Source: Cannabis sativa
Taxonomy: Eukaryota > Streptophyta > Magnoliopsida > Rosales > Cannabaceae
Length of the DNA stretch: 64,000 nt
Reading direction: 5' to 3'
Assembly: GCF_029168945.1 (NCBI RefSeq)
Contig: NC_083602.1
Span: 91,026,027 to 91,090,026 of the forward strand
Both the position numbers and the translations under genes were made by a program. Position 1 is the first letter of the stretch. Every line of letters starts with the position of its first letter. Below the pieces are notes generated by a model, which was not told the DNA's origin, searched no databases, and worked only from the letters and a program-made list of their open reading frames with translations. Below, one piece after another: positions 43,397 to 55,700 of the stretch.

Positions 43397-45853
43397 TCAT
43401 GTGTTAGAAGAAGATGAATAAGAAGAGTAAGCAGGAGAAGTTGATGGACTTGAAACTACAACTATCCCTTCAAGCATCAACAAAACCATCTTCATGGAAG
43501 GTCTTTTAGAGGGATCTTCATTAAGGCACCAAAGACCAACTTTCACAAACCTCTCAACCATCTCAATCTCATCCATGGCTTCTATGTCATTCTCAACAAG
43601 ATCCTCAAGTCTCTCATTGTTGTAACATTCATAAACCAAGTCTACCAAATCGATTTCATTCCTTCTACAACTAACTATCTCAAGCAACATTACTCCATAG
43701 CTGTACACATCAACCTTGGTTGTGATTGTTGTTGATGATGATGATCTAAACCATTCTGGTGCAATGTACCCTTTTGTTCCTCTTATGCTGGTTTTATTAG
43801 AAGAAGAACTATTATGTGTTTGGCTTAGTCCAAGAATCTTTGCCATACCGAAATCTGATATTCTAGCATTGTGACAATCATCAAGAAGCACATTTTGTGG
43901 CTTTATATCACAATGAATGATTTGGGTTGTGCTACAATCTTCATGCAAGTAAAATAGTCCTCTAGCTATCCCAATGGCTATTCGAGTCCTTTGGTTCCAA
44001 CTCGGTTTAGGACCCCGAAATAGAAAACTGGCTAAGGTTCCATTGCTCATGTACTCATACACCAGAAGCCTGTGCTTTCTCTCATTACAATATCCAACTA
44101 ACTTGACTAAATTCTTCTGATGTGTTTGGCCAATGATGTTCAATTCGGCTTGGAATTCTTTCTCATTCTCACTAAATAGTCTTTTTAGTAATTTAACAGC
44201 TATGTCAGTACCAAACTCTGTTTGCCCTTTATAGACTATACCATAAGATCCTCTTCCCAACTCTTCTTTGAACCCGTTTGTGGCTTCTGTGAGTTCTTTG
44301 CATGTAAACTGGCGCAAACTCATTACAACCGAATTTCCATTGCTTCTAATGAGCTTATTGCTGCAGTTGAGTAGAGAAGAAGACAAAACAACAGCATTGA
44401 TAAGTAAAGAACCACCCAAGAGTATGAACATAAGTGTCATTATAATCTTATATGTTTTATTAGAAGAAGGTATGTGAAGAGTGTTAATTAGTGAAGCATT
44501 CATGTATTTGATAGAAGCCATTGAGTGTTTGAGTGTCTCACTCTCTCTCCCATTGGATAGTGGGAGTCTATTCTTGAAGCATCGATTGTTGTCAAAGTTG
44601 AAAATAGCTACAAAACAATTGCAATCCAACAAACAATTGTTTTTGCATTCTTCATAATCAGAAGGCTCAATTAGCTCATAATCAGATTGAGGCCAATCGG
44701 TTTTCGGAAGATCTTTCATACTCATCATCTTATTTCCATTATGATCACAGAGTTGTTGAAAATCTGGTTTGCAGCCACTATAGTTGCTATTTGGATTGAG
44801 AAAGGAATACCCAAGTGGGCACTTACAAGTTGGGATTCCATCATCTCTAACTTTGCAGATACTATTGTAACCGCATGGTCCAGTCCCCATTGATCTAGGC
44901 ACAATTAAATCATTACAAATATCATCTGGTATAGCCTTCAATACTTTCCATGACATTTCAGTAGTATTATGATTACTCTTTGGACAATAACTCAGTGATA
45001 AAACACCATGAAAATTTAGAGTAACTTTGAGATAATGCTTAGAAGGTGAGACAATTGCATCATCTGATTTTGCAATGCATATTTTTCTATCACTACTCAA
45101 TAAGTACAAATTTCCTTTTGCATCAAAGTTGATTTGATAATCATGACCACCAATATTAAAGCCTATTTTATGGTATGTAACAGGAGTTTCAAAATTGAAC
45201 AAAGATGTGAAATTTAGCAAAACATTACCATTTTCATGTAAACTAAACTTGAATTCACCCGGTGAGAAATCTGTTAAGCTTTTTTGAGAATAAAGCACAT
45301 CACCAATCTTCATGGTCTGAGTAGGAAGCAATGTATCAGTAGGGTGTCTGAAACTCTCCCATATGACTGTCCTATTCTCATCAAGCAAAACAAAGTTGCC
45401 TGTGTCCTTCATCAAGCCATAACTTACAAAACCGCCCCCACCCCCGCCCTCGCCTTCTTTTAGCTCGGTTTTCCATACTACTTGATCACCTGATTGAGAT
45501 GAGCTGGTAATAAGCACCAAGCCAGTGTGGATATTGAGCTCAAGGGTGGATCCTCTTGGCACAGTGGTTGCATTTGCATGCCAAACTATGGTTACATCAG
45601 GACCGAGTTTGTAGTACCATATGGCAAGCAAGTAATGTTCATCAGTAAAATGAAAATCAAGAACATTATCATTGTTGATTAGTCTGTGAAATCCAAAGGC
45701 AAAGTCTTTGGATGGTGAAAGCCAAAAGGCATCTTTATCCCCTGCAGTGAGAGTCTCATTCAATGTCACTAAACCATTGAATTGAGATAACACAACAGAA
45801 AATGGTATGAAGAGAAGAGTGAATAGGTGACTCATTTTAACAACAACAAACAT
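43397..45853 (-). CDS. G-type lectin receptor-like kinase LECRK-B
   Basis: Single-exon 818-residue plasma-membrane receptor kinase. A signal peptide lies in residues 1-23 (a second Met at 7 is possible). The bulb-type lectin domain spans about 30-170 (FWLSPSKDFAFGFHR, TIVWHANA, LMKDTGNFVLLDE). An EGF-like module is at about 322-361 (GTGPCGYNSICKVRDDG..CKCPLGY..SGCKPDF), then a PAN-like Cys-rich part (C403, C407, C411, C413), a transmembrane helix at about 468-495, and a kinase with GRGSYGIV (glycine loop 533-540), K554, H647-C648-D649 (non-RD), DFG 667-669 and APE. It is clearly the most divergent of the intact LECRKs: DFGMAK, QTEFG, an extra SSSSNKT loop before RGTKGY, and a poly-Gly tract (GEGGGGGGF, 135-142) in the lectin domain. 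The relics beside the CNLs resemble it most. Confidence 0.93.
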   Translation of the reverse strand: MFVVVKMSHLFTLLFIPFSVVLSQFNGLVTLNETLTAGDKDAFWLSPSKDFAFGFHRLINNDNVLDFHFTDEHYLLAIWYYKLGPDVTIVWHANATTVPRGSTLELNIHTGLVLITSSSQSGDQVVWKTELKEGEGGGGGGFVSYGLMKDTGNFVLLDENRTVIWESFRHPTDTLLPTQTMKIGDVLYSQKSLTDFSPGEFKFSLHENGNVLLNFTSLFNFETPVTYHKIGFNIGGHDYQINFDAKGNLYLLSSDRKICIAKSDDAIVSPSKHYLKVTLNFHGVLSLSYCPKSNHNTTEMSWKVLKAIPDDICNDLIVPRSMGTGPCGYNSICKVRDDGIPTCKCPLGYSFLNPNSNYSGCKPDFQQLCDHNGNKMMSMKDLPKTDWPQSDYELIEPSDYEECKNNCLLDCNCFVAIFNFDNNRCFKNRLPLSNGRESETLKHSMASIKYMNASLINTLHIPSSNKTYKIIMTLMFILLGGSLLINAVVLSSSLLNCSNKLIRSNGNSVVMSLRQFTCKELTEATNGFKEELGRGSYGIVYKGQTEFGTDIAVKLLKRLFSENEKEFQAELNIIGQTHQKNLVKLVGYCNERKHRLLVYEYMSNGTLASFLFRGPKPSWNQRTRIAIGIARGLFYLHEDCSTTQIIHCDIKPQNVLLDDCHNARISDFGMAKILGLSQTHNSSSSNKTSIRGTKGYIAPEWFRSSSSTTITTKVDVYSYGVMLLEIVSCRRNEIDLVDLVYECYNNERLEDLVENDIEAMDEIEMVERFVKVGLWCLNEDPSKRPSMKMVLLMLEGIVVVSSPSTSPAYSSYSSSSNT

Positions 45854-46831
45854 TTTGCCTAGTATGTGTCTAAGTTTTAAGATATAAATATATATTTATA
45901 TATGAAAATTGTTAGGTAGGGACATTATTTTTACTCCAGTATACGAAGCATATTCTGTCAATTTTTTTAAGATTTAGAATAATTTACAGTAAAATTTAAA
46001 CAGTTGAACGCTTCTTTATTTATTTATTTACTTTTTTTTTTTATAAATATAAGTGTAACTTACTAATTTGAATTGTATTTTTAATAAATTATTCATAATT
46101 TTCTAAAAACAAACAGGATGAGATGTATTGTAACGTTCCCGTTTTAAGCTTTTATTGGGCTACCCTCACAGACTCATGACTCTTATACACGAGTACGTCA
46201 CTTTTGGTTGCTTTTTAGAGTGACGACTGACCCTACAAACCAACACGAGTATTTACAGGTCACACATCTTAAGATTACTCCAAGTCCAACATGCTTAATT
46301 TTAGAGTTCTCAAGTGATGGGCCACCAAAAAATAAGATGCACCTTGTTGATATAGGTATTACCCATCAATCCATTTAAGTCATTTTTAACTGTGTAGTCT
46401 CATACTTATACAGTCTCAGAATTATCATACTTACTTTCTCTAGACGATGTGGAATTGCACAACTTATCCAGTATGTCTTCTTACTCACGAGACTACTATC
46501 TGTAACATGTATAGACAATGTTATATAAACAACCTCTTTACAATAGTGATGCCCTACCTAATAAGTTACCAAAATATATATAAATATATATTTCGTTTAT
46601 GTGACTATGTTTTTTGTTTGTTTATAATTAGGATAAGGTTTTTCACCTAGATTTTCCCACCTCATAAGATTATTTATATGTTAATTTCCTTAAAACATAT
46701 TGAGCTAACCATAGGTTGATAATGCCTAGTTTGGTGCGTTTCCTAAGATGCTTTGTAAGGAAAGTTCATAGATAGAACACTCCATAAAAATTGATTCAAA
46801 AAGCATATTCTAACAAAAAGAATCTCATAAA

Positions 46832-46838
<7 letters not shown>

Positions 46839-46876
<38 letters not shown>
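46839..46876. repeat. (AT)n microsatellite
   Basis: About 19 uninterrupted AT dinucleotides, likely length-polymorphic. Confidence 0.95.
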
Positions 46877-46879
<3 letters not shown>

Positions 46880-47341
46880 TTGAAAAACATGGGATTAAAA
46901 TACATATACATATTACTATGATTTATGACCATAGTATATACAAGATGGCTAGGTATGTAGCTATTTGGTAGTTAAAACTTTAATGTCCATACTAAAAAAG
47001 TCAACAAACAAGACATAAGTTTCTTGTTCTACCTGTATAGCTGGAGTTTGTTTGTATATGTATAAATATTATGTATATATATATGTACAAACATCAATCT
47101 TAAATCATTGTTAAACTCTGAAAGCTATTCTTATTGTTTTCTTTGACATGATCCACCCAAAGTCATATTTCAATTTGTCACAATATAAATGGTATTTAAT
47201 AATAGTTTTGTTTTTAAATTTTTTAAATCACAAAGATGAAAGTAATTAACAAAAATATGTTCTGTAACCACTTTTGTTTTTCAATTTTAAAAACAAAAAA
47301 TAAAAGTGTTTCTATAATTTTATTTGTTGATTTTATTTGAA

Positions 47342-47581
47342 TCGGGTTCGGGTCTGAGTTTGGAGTCGGGTTCGGGTCTGGGGTCGGGTTCGAGTTTTGG
47401 GTCGGGTTTGGGTCTAGGGTCGAGTCTGGGGTTCTAGGCCAGGGTTTGGGTTCTGGGGCTGAGATTCGAGTTTGGGTCCGAGTTCGGGGACTGGAGTCTA
47501 GGTCTAGGATGAGATTCGAGTCCAGGTCCGGGTCTAGGTCCAAGGTCCGAGTTTAGGTCCCACAATCCAGGTTGGGGTCGG
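47342..47581. repeat. Degenerate GGGTC minisatellite, copy 2
   Basis: About 240 bases of imperfect GGGTTC, GGGTCT, GGGTCG and GAGTTT units, G-rich on the + strand. The 106-codon minus-strand open frame rich in Asp-Pro-Asn across it is a product of the repeat, not a gene. AT-rich flanks to about 47205 and 47765 look loosely inverted, so the array may be the core of a small transposon. Confidence 0.8.
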
Positions 47582-49190
47582 AATTCAAATAATTGATTAA
47601 AAGAAAAAATGTTTAGAATTTGTTTGAAGTGACTTTTGTTTTCAAAATTTCTTAATTAAAAATTAAAAAGTGAAAATAATTTTATAAAATATATTTTTGA
47701 AAAATATTTTTATTTTTCTATAAAAAACCAAAAAAAAAAAATTAAAAAATATTACCAAACACACTCTCAAATTAACCAAATTAACAAATCATTGGAAAAG
47801 AGTAAGATGTTAGCTAAGTGGACTAAATTTTTTCTATTTATAAGGTATACAATATACATTGATCAAATATGGTTAGAGCAAGCTAACCAAGGCCAATTCT
47901 GAAATTTAGTAAGTTAAATTGTAGTATTTTTCAAAATAGTAAAAAAAAATATGTACTTTTAAAAGAAATTTTTTTCGGCCTTTAGACTAGGTGGGTCCTA
48001 AGCATAACCCGCATATGCCCAAGGTTGCGTTAGAGGCTAACTATACTTGTGGATTAGGCTAAACATTGATCAGGTTGGGGTCACAGTCCACTCATGCATC
48101 TTGGGACCGACGTTGCGAAAAGGCAACATGTGGATTAGGCCTAGAGTAGGCTACCGTGGAGTGGGCGCTATGAACGTCCACTCCAAATAGAGGTGTATTG
48201 TTAGGATCCCACATTGACTAAGTATGATCTCGGTTAGTATATAACTATTTGGGAGTGAGTTCTACCCAAATGATTGTAACAATATACATATGGTGAAAAA
48301 GAAAACATATTAGTAAGCATGTAATACTCAAATCAAATCAGAACAAGTATTTGTGTGTATTGAAATTTGTAGTAATTTAGGATGATTTTACTTCCTCATT
48401 AATAAGTTCAAACTCAAGATTGTCTTACTAAATACTTGTCTCCTCTTATTCTATTTCTCTGTCTTTGTGATGGTGCTTTGAGTTTGATATTGCTATTTTG
48501 TTTGGGTTTAGAGATATCCTCCTGCAAAGAAGGAATTTTAACTAGAACCACTTTGCCAACCAGTTATTTGATAACTATAAATTCATATGATTGAAGAGCA
48601 CTTTCTTGTTGGCTTTGAGTTTTGAGTGAGTGATATACTTACTACTTTACTATCTACAAAACAGAAAAACTCACTATATTCCAAAGGCATATAGATACAT
48701 CTTATATTCTATTCAAATTTTAGTCCTAAAAATTACATGCCAAATCAACCAATATCATATAAACTTCATCCTCCATCAATGATTCAATAAATTTCCTGCA
48801 GCAAATCAGCTCTAATCAGGGACGGACCCACATAAAGGTAAGAGGTAAAAAAAATCGAGAAAATATATGTAAATTTTTAGTTAGTTACAGTATATATTTA
48901 TAATTAAACATGCTATTTCTGAGCATAGTGCTAATTTTGGTATAATAATTAAGTTAAATTACACATATAATAGATGTCAAAAGGTTCAAATCTTAACAAC
49001 AACAAGATACCATAGCTAGCTATAAGCATCAACCTTATATTCTTCTTCTTTAGTAATAAGCATGAAATACTAAATACTCAAATCAAAACACACATATATA
49101 CATTATGTATATAGATAAATTGACAGTTATTTAGCATAGAATAATTAAAGTACAAAATAATATTATACACACATGCATAAGAAGATGTAA

Positions 49191-51647
49191 CTATAGTGAA
49201 CTGATGACAGAATTTAGGAGTGGGGGAGCTGAAACATTTTCACTTCCTTCAAGCATAAGCATAACTTTCTTCATAGTTGGTCTCAGTGAAGGGTCCTCTT
49301 GAATGCACCATAAAGCAACCATCACATACTTCTCAACCATTTTCATCTCCATCTTGGCTTCATCATCATTCTCAACAAGACACTCAACTTTCCCAGCTTC
49401 ATAGCAATCACATGCCCAATCAGCCAATATTATTTGAGCATCATCCTCAACATTTGCTTCAACATTCTTCCTGCAACATATCAGCTCCAACAACAGAATG
49501 CCATAGCTGTAAACATCCACCTTCACTGTCACAGCCATGTTTCTAAACCATTCAGGAGCAACATATCCTTTGGTTCCTCTTATTCCAGTTGTAGTTCGAG
49601 TCTGATCAGTCTTCAAAATCTTGGCCAATCCAAAATCAGAAATTCTTGCTGTAAATGAGTGGTCTAGGAGGATGTTTTGAGGCTTAATATCACAATGTAT
49701 GATTTGAGTGCTGCACTCTTCATGCAAGTAAAATAGTCCTCTTGCAATCCCCAAAGCGAGTTGCTTTCTTTGGTGCCATTTTGGCTTTGAGGGTCCAAAA
49801 AGAAAGCTTGCTAAGGATCCATTGCTCATGTACTCATAAACAAGAAGCCGGTGTTGTCCCTCGTTGCAGAAACCAATAAGCTTTACCAAATTCTTATGGT
49901 TTGTACTACCAATAGACATGACTTCAGCTTTGAATTCTTGCTCACCTTCTTTCACCATGTTGTTATTGTACAACTTTTTCACAGCAATTATTGAAGTTAT
50001 ATTATTGTTGTCCAATTCCACAACACCTTTGTAAACAACTCCAAAGGCACCAGCTCCCAATTGTTCCTCGAATCCATTGGTAGCTTTTTCTAGTTCAACA
50101 AAACTGAAATTCTGCAAATTCATTTCTAGGATGTTCTGATTTGGTTTAGTGATTGATGCTTTGCGACGAAGGCGAAAACAGAATACCAATGAGGTTATTA
50201 GCAGTAGGATATTAAGAACAGCAGAGCTACTTATAATAACTGATCCAATGACTATCAGTGTTGTTTTGTCTACTTTTCTTTTCGAATCTAAGTTGTTGCA
50301 TTGCTTGGAAGCAGTAGAGTTACCTTTTCTTATTTTGACTAGACTTTTTGTTCCTTGAATACTTGAATCCATCATCCCATTTGTTAAAGGAGCTGCTATT
50401 TTATAACATTTGTTTCCTCCAAAAATGGCAAGAGGGCAGAAACAATCAACTAAGCAAGCATTTCTGCACCAATCCTCAGACACTGATTGAAAGGACTCAT
50501 AATCACCTAAAGGCCAGTTCAAGAAATCAATGCTATCAATATAAAAGTTTTTGTAATCTTCTAAATCATCATTGCAACTTTGAGCTTCAAAAATTGGTAT
50601 GCACCCTTTCATCTTATCATTTGAATCAATGAAGGTGTAACCATTGGGGCAATAGCAACTTGGTCTGCCATCATTGTCTATACTGCAGTAGCTATTGTAT
50701 CCACAAGCTCCAGATCCTACAGGCGACCGAAAATTTAGACATTTGTTTTCGGGTATGGCTTGAGAAGTTTGAGACCATTGCCTGAGAGGCCAACCAGTAG
50801 AGTTTTGAGAATCATCATCTTTTGGATAGACATAATGCCTGAAAACACCATCATATTCAAGAATAGCCCTTTGATAGAGGCCTGATGTTGATGAACTAGA
50901 GTTTGATTGTGACAACCATTTAAGTATGGTTCCATTTCTTGCTTGGACATAAATAGAGCCAGATTTGTTAAACATCACTTGAAAGCTGATTCCTTGGCCA
51001 GTACTTCTCCCATCAATCAAATTCTCTGGCCAATAAATAGATTCATGATCCTGTGGAGGTCTTCTGCTGAACAACACAAGATCTCCATCATCAATTGTCA
51101 TAAGATACCTCCCTCTTGAGTAGTTTGACTTAGAGTAACTAGCAATAAGTTGTTTAGTTGTTGTAAGAACTTGTGTAGGTAACAATGTGTCTGTTGGTTC
51201 ATTAAAACTCTCCCAATTATTGCTAAAATCCTTGTTGGCTAGCACGAAATTCCCGGTGTTAAGCATGGCTGCATGGTCAACTCCAAAACCAGTACTCCAT
51301 ACTTCTTTTCCTGTAGAGTCTCTAAGAGCTAATGAACCAACCTTGGTTAGTTCAACAATAGAGCCTTGTTGCACTAGATTATCTCTATTGGCTGACCAAA
51401 CAATGGTTTTTTCGGGTACTTTGTTGAACCAGATAGCAAGAAGGAAGCCATCTTTTTGAATTTGCTGAAAGCCAAATGAAAAATCTCCATTTGGAGATAG
51501 CCATGATGACTCCTCATTTTGATGATTAAGTTTTGCAGTGAGTGATGAACCCAAAGTGATGTTAGCAGCATTAGTCCAACACAGCAGCATCAAAAGAAAT
51601 AGTAAGCTTAGAAATGTTTGGTTGAGATGTGTACTACTCATCATCAT
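49191..51647 (-). CDS. G-type lectin receptor-like kinase LECRK-C
   Basis: Single-exon 818-residue receptor kinase. Signal peptide about 1-27 (LSLLFLLMLLCWTNA); bulb-type lectin domain about 29-155 (SWLSPNGDFSFGFQQ, TIVWSANRDN, MLNTGNFVLANK). EGF-like module 311-349 (GSGACGYNSYCSIDNDGRPS..CYCPNGY). PAN-like Cys cluster C394-C398-C402-C404; transmembrane helix about 462-491. Kinase: glycine loop 531-536 (GAGAFG), K557, E575, H651-C652-D653 (non-RD), N658, DFG 671-673, APE 697-699. The frame is intact and close in sequence to LECRK-D, forming a recent pair. By family knowledge the LECRK3-type group functions in defence and stress signalling at the plasma membrane. The ligand is unknown. Confidence 0.94.
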   Translation of the reverse strand: MMMSSTHLNQTFLSLLFLLMLLCWTNAANITLGSSLTAKLNHQNEESSWLSPNGDFSFGFQQIQKDGFLLAIWFNKVPEKTIVWSANRDNLVQQGSIVELTKVGSLALRDSTGKEVWSTGFGVDHAAMLNTGNFVLANKDFSNNWESFNEPTDTLLPTQVLTTTKQLIASYSKSNYSRGRYLMTIDDGDLVLFSRRPPQDHESIYWPENLIDGRSTGQGISFQVMFNKSGSIYVQARNGTILKWLSQSNSSSSTSGLYQRAILEYDGVFRHYVYPKDDDSQNSTGWPLRQWSQTSQAIPENKCLNFRSPVGSGACGYNSYCSIDNDGRPSCYCPNGYTFIDSNDKMKGCIPIFEAQSCNDDLEDYKNFYIDSIDFLNWPLGDYESFQSVSEDWCRNACLVDCFCPLAIFGGNKCYKIAAPLTNGMMDSSIQGTKSLVKIRKGNSTASKQCNNLDSKRKVDKTTLIVIGSVIISSSAVLNILLLITSLVFCFRLRRKASITKPNQNILEMNLQNFSFVELEKATNGFEEQLGAGAFGVVYKGVVELDNNNITSIIAVKKLYNNNMVKEGEQEFKAEVMSIGSTNHKNLVKLIGFCNEGQHRLLVYEYMSNGSLASFLFGPSKPKWHQRKQLALGIARGLFYLHEECSTQIIHCDIKPQNILLDHSFTARISDFGLAKILKTDQTRTTTGIRGTKGYVAPEWFRNMAVTVKVDVYSYGILLLELICCRKNVEANVEDDAQIILADWACDCYEAGKVECLVENDDEAKMEMKMVEKYVMVALWCIQEDPSLRPTMKKVMLMLEGSENVSAPPLLNSVISSL

Positions 51648-52029
51648 TGTGTCTTAATAATATAACTAATAAGAATGCAGTTATATTATCTATATGGAGA
51701 AACTTGAAGCTTGAATTGTTACATACATGTATATGTATAACACTCCCTTTTGACACAACTTGACACACAGTTTAATCTAATTTAAAGTCAATTTCTTCTT
51801 CATTTTCTATTGGAGGGGGGTTGGGTTGGGTAAAAATTGACTTGGTCTATAATAATTTTTTTGTTCAATGCAACTATCACAAATACTTATCATCTTAATG
51901 GTGGTACTATTTAATTTAAAGTCAATAAGTAAACGTTTTACCTGTTTTTCTAGTAAGGAGATGATATAATAGTACTTATACCAAAATTATTATTATTATT
52001 TAATAGAGCCACTTGTTTTTTTGATACTC

Positions 52030-52255
52030 ATATTCCCACTTGAGTAATTTGACTCAAGAGTATCTACAAACAGGTTGTTTACCTCTAACAAGATATTGTG
52101 TAGACAACAGTGTGTCTGTTGGATAATTCGTGTGACAAAAAATTACACTGTGTGACCATAAAACGACCAATGGTTTGGCCGGGATATAGATTAAGTGTGG
52201 TTATTTTTCAAATTTTACAATTTCAAGTTGTTAGCATGGCTGCATAGGAGACATC
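52030..52255 (-). pseudogene. LECRK lectin-domain relic, part 1 (split by Copia 4)
   Basis: Minus-strand matches to LECRK-D 59990-60140: the segment reading SxSDYSSGR-like, LGQ..KLVSRYSE and TDTLLPTQYL is at about 52036-52125, then a 100-base foreign insertion (about 52128-52230, beginning TCGTGTGACAAAAAATTACA), then the AMLDTGN-type segment at 52232-52255. It continues at 57444 after the Copia. Confidence 0.7.
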
Positions 52256-52559
52256 TATTAAAGACTAAGTGTTAGTCTAAGTTACTCGTTTTGTATCCTA
52301 CTGCAAGTGTTTTACTGAAGGATGTTACTGTATGTTCAGTTACCTCTTTTACTCATTTCATTGTTTGTAATCTGTTACTAACCGTATAGAAAGTTAGTTG
52401 CCATTGTTTAGGTAAGTTAGTTAATACCGTTAAGTTAGATAGTTTTGTTACACCGTGTCGTAAGCTTCCTTCTCTAAAGCTATATATACTTGCTTCCTTT
52501 CTTTGTAATTAATTCAATCAATCAACAAAGCTCAATTCATTTTTCTTCATTCCGCAATA
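52256..52559 (+). repeat. 5' LTR of Copia element 4
   Basis: Starts TATTAAAGACTAAGTG, ends CATTCCGCAATA, followed by TGGTATCAGAGC. It contains a TATATATA box near 52483 and a short R/U5. Confidence 0.9.
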
Positions 52560-52721
52560 TGGTATCAGAGCGGGAAAGGAATGCTTTCCCTTGATCCAAT
52601 CTCTCGCCGTGCTTCTTCTCCGGCGACGCTACATCAAGAACTCTGTTCTGTTCTGTTCTTTCTTCTATCTTCTCAGTTTCTGTTCGAAAGTTATTACTGC
52701 TGAAGTTTCTGCGAATCTTGA

Positions 52722-55700
52722 ATGGCAACTGATGATCAAAGCTCAAATCAGGGTATCGACAATGATGGAATACCTGCCATGGTTGGAGATGCCTCCAATT
52801 CGATTTTTCAAGCTCACCTGAATCAACAAGTGATTCAACGAAGCCACCTCAAGATCCTTCACATCCGTACTATTTGCACCATGGTGACAATCCTGGTAAT
52901 GTGCTGGTGTCTCAACTTCTTACTGGTCAAGACAATTACATGTCTTGGAGTAGAGCCATGATCTTGGCTATTTCAGTCAAAAATAAACTTGGCTTCTTGG
53001 ACGGTACCATCCCTAAACCCTCTCCTTCTGAAACTGTTATGTACAATGCTTGGTTTAGGAATAATAACATTGTAATTTCTTGGATATTAAATTCTGTGTC
53101 TAAAGAAATTTCATCTAGCATTTTATATGATGAATCCGCTGCTGCTATATGGTCTGATCTTAAGGTCCGATTTCATCAAAGAAATGGTCCTCACATATAC
53201 AATTTAAGAAAAAGTTTGATGAACTTGAAACAAGAAAATCAAACTGTGAGTATGTACTATACTAAATTGAAGACCATTTGGGAACAATTGTCCAACTATA
53301 GACCAGCATGTGTTTGCAATGGATGTACTTGTGGTGGTGTCAAGAAACTTCAAGAACACCATCACATGGAACACATAATGGCTTTTCTCACGTGGACTTT
53401 CGATTCCTTCTCCCAAGTTCGTGGAAGTATATTGATTATGGATCCCCTTCCAGAAATCAATAGGGTCTTTCACCTTGTTACTCAAGAGGAAAACCAGAAG
53501 GGAAATCTTAGCACACATTCTGAACCTAATCCTGGAATTGCTTTTGCCTTTCAAGGAGATAAATCCAACTCAAACAGATCCGATCCTCAAGGAAATAAAT
53601 CTCATCCACCCAAGAAAAATAAAGCCGTTTTGCACTCATTGCAACATCCCCGCCCACACCATTGAGAGGTGTTACAAGATCCACGGGTATCCCCCCGGAT
53701 ACAACAAGAACAAACCAAAAGACGCTGCTGCTAATCAATTGCAGACCAACCAAGAAATCAAGAAGAAACCAAAGCTGGAAAACCGAGACCTTCGTCGCCT
53801 CAATTAATCGCTCGTGCAATATCAACAACTCCTCAATTTGTTGGGCCACATGACATTATTCCCAATCCCGAAACTAACAATGGTACAGTAACCAAGGTAT
53901 TGTGATGTCTAACATAATTGATTTTCAAATTAATGATTCATGGATCTTAATTCTCGGGGGCAACAAGACATGTTTGCTCTAATATAAAATTGTTCCAATG
54001 TGTATACAATGTCACACCTACAAGATTACTTCTCCCTAATGGGAATTTTATTTTTGTCCATCAAAGTGGATCTGTTGCTGTCACAGATAAGATTACATTG
54101 CAAAATGTTCTCTTTGTGCCAGATTTCAAGTACAATATAATATCTGTAAGTTGCTTGATAAATGATAATCATGTGAAGGTTAAATTCACCATTAATGAGT
54201 TCATATTGCAGGACCTTGCCAACAAGAAGAGGATTGCGAGAGGTAATTGTGCGTATGGTTTATACATTCTCGGACCAAAAAGCCGCTAGTTATCCTATTT
54301 TCAATGTAACTAAGCCGAAACTTGGCATGCTAGGCCGGGACATCTATCCAATAAATACTTGAAATTGTTAGAAAATAATCTCAAATGTAATACTTCTTTG
54401 TTGCATAAAGATTCACCATGTTACATTTGTCCAAAAGCTAAGCAAAAAGAAACTCCCATTTCAAAATAGTGGTAAATTTGCTTGCAAAATTTTTGATCTT
54501 GTGCATTGTGATATTTGGGGTCCTTATCATGTACCTTCTCATTCCAATTTTAGATTCTTTCTCACTCTTGTGGATGACCACTCTCGATTTACTTGGATTT
54601 ATCTTTTGAAACATAAGTCTGATGCTTTAAATGTTATTCCTCAATTCTTAGCTTATGTTCAAACTCAATTTGGTTGCATGATTAAAACCTTTAGATCTGA
54701 CAATGCTCCCGAGCTAAGTTTTAAAGATCTTTTCTTAAAAAGTGGAATTTTACATGATTTTACTTGTGTTGAGACTCCTGAACAGAATGCCATTGCTGAA
54801 AGGAAACACCAACACCTACTCAATGTTGAGAGCCTTATATTGTGCTCATATGCCCATAAAATTGGGAGAATGCATCTTGACAAATCGCCTTTTTGATCAA
54901 TCGCACTCCATCTCCAAATTTACAAAACAGAACTCCCTATGAATTATTATTCAAAAGACAACCTGACTATCAACATTTAAAAGTATTCGGGTGTCTGGTT
55001 TTGCTCTTACACTCATCGCTCATAGGACCAAATTTGATCCTAGAGCAAGAACTTGTGTCTTCCTTGGATATCCTCAAGGAGTGAAAGGTTATAGACTTTA
55101 TGACATTAATAATCACCAAGTTTTTATCTCAAGAAATGTTGTATTTCATGAGCACATATTTCCTTTTCTTAAATTAAATATTGATGAAACTAATGTTGAT
55201 CCTTTCACTACCACGGTTGTCCCCTCTAATAATGTTTCAAAAACTATTGTTGAGGATTACCAACACATTGCTATTGATATACCTGAGTCTAGTTCATCTG
55301 CAGAAAAGGAAAATAATACGCCTACTGGTGCAGATAGTACACCAGCAGACACTGCAGAAACACAAAGAAATGCCTGTAACAATCGCAATGATACAGCAGT
55401 GGATATCCCTCGCAGAAGCACAAGAACCACTCGACCTCCTTCCTACCTTAGAGACTTTGAATGTCATTCTGCAATACAGGATAAATCATCTACTCCTCAT
55501 GCTTTAAATAAATACCTTTCTTATGCTAGACTAACCGAATCATATAAAGCTTTCATACTTGCAGTCACATCTTTAAAGGAGCCACAAACATATAAACAAG
55601 CAATTCATTTTAAACAATGGCTCGATGCTATGGATGTGCCGAGCTTCACTCAGCCCTCGAAACAACAAGACTTGAGTGTTGTTCCTCTCCCACCAAATAG

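Larger units (their letters stand above)
45854..49190. other. Repeat-rich intergenic region between LECRK-B and LECRK-C
   Basis: 3.3 kb with no gene. 46130-46560 (from TGTAACGTTCCCGTTTTAAG, with many short words such as GACTCATGACTCTTATACACG) looks like decayed LTR-type sequence. An (AT)n microsatellite spans 46839-46876. A GGGTC minisatellite is at 47342-47581. 47985-48290 is a moderately GC-rich tract containing TGTTAGGATCCCACATTGAC, reminiscent of an LTR start. A hAT-type end CAGGGACGGACCC is at 48816. Confidence 0.45.

Noticed and set aside
47223..47543. 106-codon minus-strand frame rich in Asp-Pro-Asn
   Set aside because: It is simply the translation of the degenerate GGGTC minisatellite; no domain, no start context.
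47985..48290. Cassandra-type TRIM with a 5S rRNA sequence
   Set aside because: No 5S internal promoter motifs are visible, and the second LTR was not found.
52591..52821. 76-codon + frame after the LTR as a separate leader gene
   Set aside because: It is the Copia leader read in the wrong frame; the gag start fits 52722 better.
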